Shown here piece after piece: positions 60,638-64,000 of a DNA stretch of 64,000 bases; positions within the stretch are counted from its first letter, which is position 1, and each line of letters opens with the position of its first letter. The translations under genes were made by a program, and so were the position numbers. A model generated the notes under the pieces. The model worked only from the letters and a program-made list of their open reading frames with translations, had not been told where the DNA came from and searched no databases. The DNA is from Halomonas sp. McH1-25 (GTDB lineage Bacteria > Pseudomonadota > Gammaproteobacteria > Pseudomonadales > Halomonadaceae), in contig NZ_JAKRFI010000009.1 in assembly GCF_022348165.1 (NCBI RefSeq), positions 141,245-205,244 on the forward strand, read 5' to 3'.

Positions 60638-61522
60638 TCACGTCGCCGTCTGTTCCCACAGGGCGCGAATCAGCGGGTTGCGAAGTTTCTTTTCGGTGAC
60701 GCACAGGCCCACGTCGTAGGGGGGCAGTTCCGGCTGAACGTCGAGCAGCCTTACACGGTCGGCCAGAGGACTGTTGTCGAGCACGATCTTGGGAACAACG
60801 CCGATACCGAAGCCCAACCCGACCATGCTGACGATGGCCTCGTTGCCGGCGACCTGGGCATAGATGTGCGGCTTGATGCCAAGGTTGCGAAACCAAGCAT
60901 CGGTGCGTTCGCGGGCCAGGCCGGACTCCGAGAGGATCATCGGCGCACGTGACCACTCGTCGGCGCTGGGCCGGGCCGTCGAGGCCGGTAGCCAGTCGGC
61001 CGCTTCGCTGGGCGCAATGAAGACCAGCGGCGATACCGCGATGGGTTTGAAGGCGAGCTGGGTGGGCAGGGTTTCCGGGCGGGCCGTGATGGCCATGTCC
61101 TCGTCGCCACCCAGCACGCGACCAATGGCATCGGCAGGATCGCCGGTATGCAGCTTGAGCTCGATGCGCGGGTAGCGCAGACGAAACTCGCTCAGCAGCT
61201 CGTACAAAAAGCTGTAGCTCGCCGTGACCGAGCAATAAATACTGATTTCACCGGCAAGCTCGCCAGCTTCCTCCATCAGCGAATGGCGTAGCAATTCCCA
61301 CTGCTCGAGGGCATCGCGCGCGTACTGTTGAAAAAGACGGCCCTCCTGGGTCAGTTGCACCGTCCGGTTGTCGCGCTCGAAAAGACGTGCACCCAGGCTA
61401 TCCTCCAGTTGTTGTACGGTGCGGCTCAGTGTGGATGGGCTGACGTGGCAGGCATCGCTGGCGCGTCCAAAGTGCAGGGTGTCGGCTAGCGTCAGGAAAT
61501 GGCGTAACGGGCGCAGGTCCAT
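60638..61522 (-). CDS. ilvY: LysR-family regulator IlvY
   Basis: Activator of ilvC that responds to acetolactate-type substrates. 294 residues. An N-terminal winged helix-turn-helix (LRPLRHFLTLADTLHFGRAS, VSPSTLSRTVQQLE) is joined to a periplasmic-binding-like effector domain (SPLVFIAPS, GIGVVPKIVL). The ATG at 61522 begins MDLRPLRHF, matching IlvY proteins. It is divergent from ilvC, as in E. coli, with an inverted repeat between the two. Confidence 0.9.
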   Translation of the reverse strand: MDLRPLRHFLTLADTLHFGRASDACHVSPSTLSRTVQQLEDSLGARLFERDNRTVQLTQEGRLFQQYARDALEQWELLRHSLMEEAGELAGEISIYCSVTASYSFLYELLSEFRLRYPRIELKLHTGDPADAIGRVLGGDEDMAITARPETLPTQLAFKPIAVSPLVFIAPSEAADWLPASTARPSADEWSRAPMILSESGLARERTDAWFRNLGIKPHIYAQVAGNEAIVSMVGLGFGIGVVPKIVLDNSPLADRVRLLDVQPELPPYDVGLCVTEKKLRNPLIRALWEQTAT

Positions 61523-61547
61523 TCGTATTTCACTTTTTGAATCGTTG

Positions 61548-61575
61548 CATTGCAAATATAGCGTTTTACGCAATG
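61548..61575. promoter_or_regulatory. Probable IlvY operator
   Basis: CATTGC (61548-61553) and GCAATG (61570-61575) form an inverted repeat with 16 bases between, in the 160-base spacer between ilvY and ilvC. TTGCATTGCAA overlaps the left arm. Its place and symmetry fit LysR-type binding. Confidence 0.5.
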
Positions 61576-61649
61576 ATTTGCCTGGCGTATCGTGGCCGCC
61601 ATTGCCAAGACACCAGCGCTGCACAAGATAGCGCGGCCATCAACGCTGA

Positions 61650-62699
<1,050 letters not shown>

Positions 62700-62726
62700 T
62701 CGGCGATTGCCAATTGGCGAGACCGG

Positions 62727-62754
62727 ACGAAGGCGCGGATTTCCGCGCCTTCGT
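62727..62754 (+). terminator. Hairpin after ilvC
   Basis: ACGAAGGCGCGG (62727-62738), ATTT, CCGCGCCTTCGT (62743-62754), a perfect 12-bp stem followed by CATTTC. Confidence 0.75.
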
Positions 62755-62857
62755 CATTTCGGGTTGGCGCAAAGGCGATGTCAGCGCCTATCGTTAGGGG
62801 CGGCAGGGTGTAGAATGCAAATTCATGCTCAGGTATGGCAATGGACGACGAGACTTT

Positions 62858-63721
62858 ATGACTCAGGATAGTAAGCACCCCGAATCCGATTCCTCTGCAC
62901 ACCAGTTCAGTTCCGAGTTCTCTGAGTTCGCGCGGGAGACCGACGTTGTCGAGGAAACGGTCGAGAACGGCAAGAAGGTCCGGCGTCGCGGCATCTATCT
63001 GTTGCCCAATTTGTTCACGACGTCAGCGCTGTTTTCCGGTTTCTATGCCGTAGTCGCCGCCATCAACGGCGATTTTACCGCTGCAGCTGTAGCGGTGTTC
63101 GTGTCGATGGTGCTCGACGGTCTCGATGGCCGTGTGGCCAGGATGACCAACACGCAGAGTGCGTTCGGGGCCGAGTACGACAGTCTCGCAGACATGCTCT
63201 CTTTTGGTGTGGCGCCGGCGCTGGTCGCCTTCACCTGGATATTGCAGGACGTTGGTAAGGTCGGTTGGATTGCCGCTTTCGTCTATGTGGCTTGTGCGGC
63301 GCTCCGTCTGGCGCGCTTCAACGTGCAGATCGGTTCCGCCGACAAAAAGTGGTTCATTGGCCTGCCCAGCCCATCGGCCGCCGCCCTTGTCGCCGGTTGC
63401 GTCTGGGTCTTCCATAGCTTCGACGCAGAGGCGTTCTCCTTCAAGCTGCTGATGACGCTGGTGGTTGCAGCGGCGGGCGTGCTGATGGTGAGCAATATAC
63501 GCTACTACAGTTTCAAGGAAATCGACCTCAAGGGGCCCGTTCCGTTCGTCGCTTTGCTGGCGATTGTGTTGGGCTTCGTGGTGATCTCGCTGGAACCTTC
63601 CGTGATGCTGCTCATCCTGTTCGGTTGCTATGTGGCGTCAGGTCCGGTGATGGCTACCATGCGCAAGCTCAAAGGCCAGCCGGCACCCGATCAGGCGACT
63701 GCCGAAAAGCCGAGCGAGTGA
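62858..63721 (+). CDS. pssA: CDP-diacylglycerol-serine O-phosphatidyltransferase
   Basis: Inner-membrane enzyme that makes phosphatidylserine, the precursor of phosphatidylethanolamine. 287 residues. The CDP-alcohol phosphotransferase motif D-G-x2-A-R-x8-G-x3-D-x3-D is complete (DGRVARMT...GAEYDSLAD, about residues 92-114), and about eight helices follow. A charged N-terminal tail (about 45 residues) precedes the first helix. This is the membrane-bound type, not the peripheral E. coli type. TAGAAT upstream (about 62811) could be the -10. The start is chosen at 62858. Confidence 0.93.
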   Translation: MTQDSKHPESDSSAHQFSSEFSEFARETDVVEETVENGKKVRRRGIYLLPNLFTTSALFSGFYAVVAAINGDFTAAAVAVFVSMVLDGLDGRVARMTNTQSAFGAEYDSLADMLSFGVAPALVAFTWILQDVGKVGWIAAFVYVACAALRLARFNVQIGSADKKWFIGLPSPSAAALVAGCVWVFHSFDAEAFSFKLLMTLVVAAAGVLMVSNIRYYSFKEIDLKGPVPFVALLAIVLGFVVISLEPSVMLLILFGCYVASGPVMATMRKLKGQPAPDQATAEKPSE

Positions 63722-63736
63722 CCAACTCTTTCCTTG

Positions 63737-63763
63737 AAAACGCCCGCCCTGTGCGGGCGTTTT
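63737..63763 (+). terminator. Terminator after pssA
   Basis: AAAACGCCCGC (63737-63747), CCTGT, GCGGGCGTTTT (63753-63763). Confidence 0.9.
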
Positions 63764-63764
63764 G

Positions 63765-63812
63765 TTATCCACACCCGGTTGGCTGCCGGCGCAGGAAACC
63801 CGTTGTGGATAA
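63765..63812. promoter_or_regulatory. Two perfect DnaA boxes in inverted orientation
   Basis: TTATCCACA at 63765-63773 and its exact complement TGTGGATAA at 63804-63812, 30 bases apart. Both match the 9-base high-affinity consensus. They lie between the pssA terminator and an rRNA-like promoter. Confidence 0.8.
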
Positions 63813-63813
63813 T

Positions 63814-63837
63814 GTCGTCACGCGAAGGGGTGACGAC
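63814..63837. repeat. Inverted repeat next to the DnaA boxes
   Basis: GTCGTCAC (63814-63821), 8 bases, GTGACGAC (63830-63837), two bases after the second DnaA box. It may be a protein site or hairpin. Confidence 0.5.
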
Positions 63838-63849
63838 GGCATGACATTT

Positions 63850-63903
63850 ACGACAATTTTTTGTGATGAAGGGCTTGCCAAGTCGCCTGGCGATCCGTAA
63901 AGT
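63850..63903 (+). promoter_or_regulatory. Probable rRNA-operon P1 promoter with UP element
   Basis: TTGCCA (63875-63880), exactly 17 bases, TAAAGT (63898-63903), then a GC-rich discriminator ACGCATCCGC. An AT-rich stretch (63844-63868) just upstream looks like an UP element. Further on, TTCGCTGAGAAAGAG at the window end resembles leaders of pseudomonad-type rRNA operons. The 16S gene itself is outside the window. Confidence 0.5.
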
Positions 63904-64000
63904 ACGCATCCGCTGCTGACGACGGGCACACGTTGTTGGCGGTGAGGGTGGCGCAAGGCGCTGTTTCTGTTGGGGTTTTTCTCGGTTCGCTGAGAAAGAG

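Overview
The window is about 64 kb of a GC-rich gammaproteobacterial chromosome. Gene content and order point to a halophilic member of the Oceanospirillales, most likely the Halomonas/Chromohalobacter group. This is an inference from gene families and synteny (ispB / rplU-rpmA-obgE-proB / rpsT / murJ / ribF-ileS-lspA-fkpB-ispH / type IV pilins, plus two trehalases); no 16S rRNA gene lies inside the window. Most of it is dense housekeeping sequence with short spacers and clear hairpin terminators.

Layout. 1-5.7 kb is an accessory, visibly AT-richer stretch: a truncated egtB with egtD (ergothioneine), a ZIP-type transporter, a scar made of two broken insertion sequences, a KGG-repeat stress protein and a long spacer with an orphan terminator. 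5.7-20.3 kb holds a haloacid dehalogenase, uvrA, a YajR-like MFS carrier, ssb, an alkyladenine glycosylase with an SMP-30 lactonase, an RmlD-like protein with an acyltransferase, fabA-fabB and a GGDEF-EAL protein. 18.9-22.4 kb is a probable light-response island: phrB and a LitR/CarH-type MerR regulator diverge from a TIGR01777 epimerase gene, and the shared spacer carries a palindromic operator. 22.4-28.6 kb has rapA, a membrane-anchored thioredoxin, small orphan genes and a Na+/H+ antiporter. 28.6-41.4 kb has tRNA-Pro(CGG) and the conserved ispB to ispH block.

41.5-45.6 kb is a minor-pilin operon (pilE-like, fimT, pilV, pilW, pilX-like). Its last two genes become abruptly AT-rich, and the pilX-like gene is a 582-residue protein with a repetitive beta-helix-like body. 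A second fimT-like gene lies on the opposite strand where pilY1 might be expected. 45.7-51.6 kb has thiO, a PP0621-family protein, nadE, and bamD diverging from rluD-pgeF. 51.6-57.9 kb has clpB, with a sigma-32-type promoter, between two trehalase genes, one exported and one cytoplasmic. 58.4-62.7 kb is branched-chain amino acid synthesis: ilvI-ilvH and ilvC, with the LysR regulator ilvY diverging from ilvC. The window ends with pssA and a regulatory region holding two perfect inverted DnaA boxes and an rRNA-P1-like promoter, so an rRNA operon probably starts just beyond the edge.

The most distinctive features are the LitR operator paired with a regulator that has lost the residues that bind cobalamin; the composite pilin operon; the DnaA-box/rRNA-promoter region; and the candidate small RNA near 5.3 kb.
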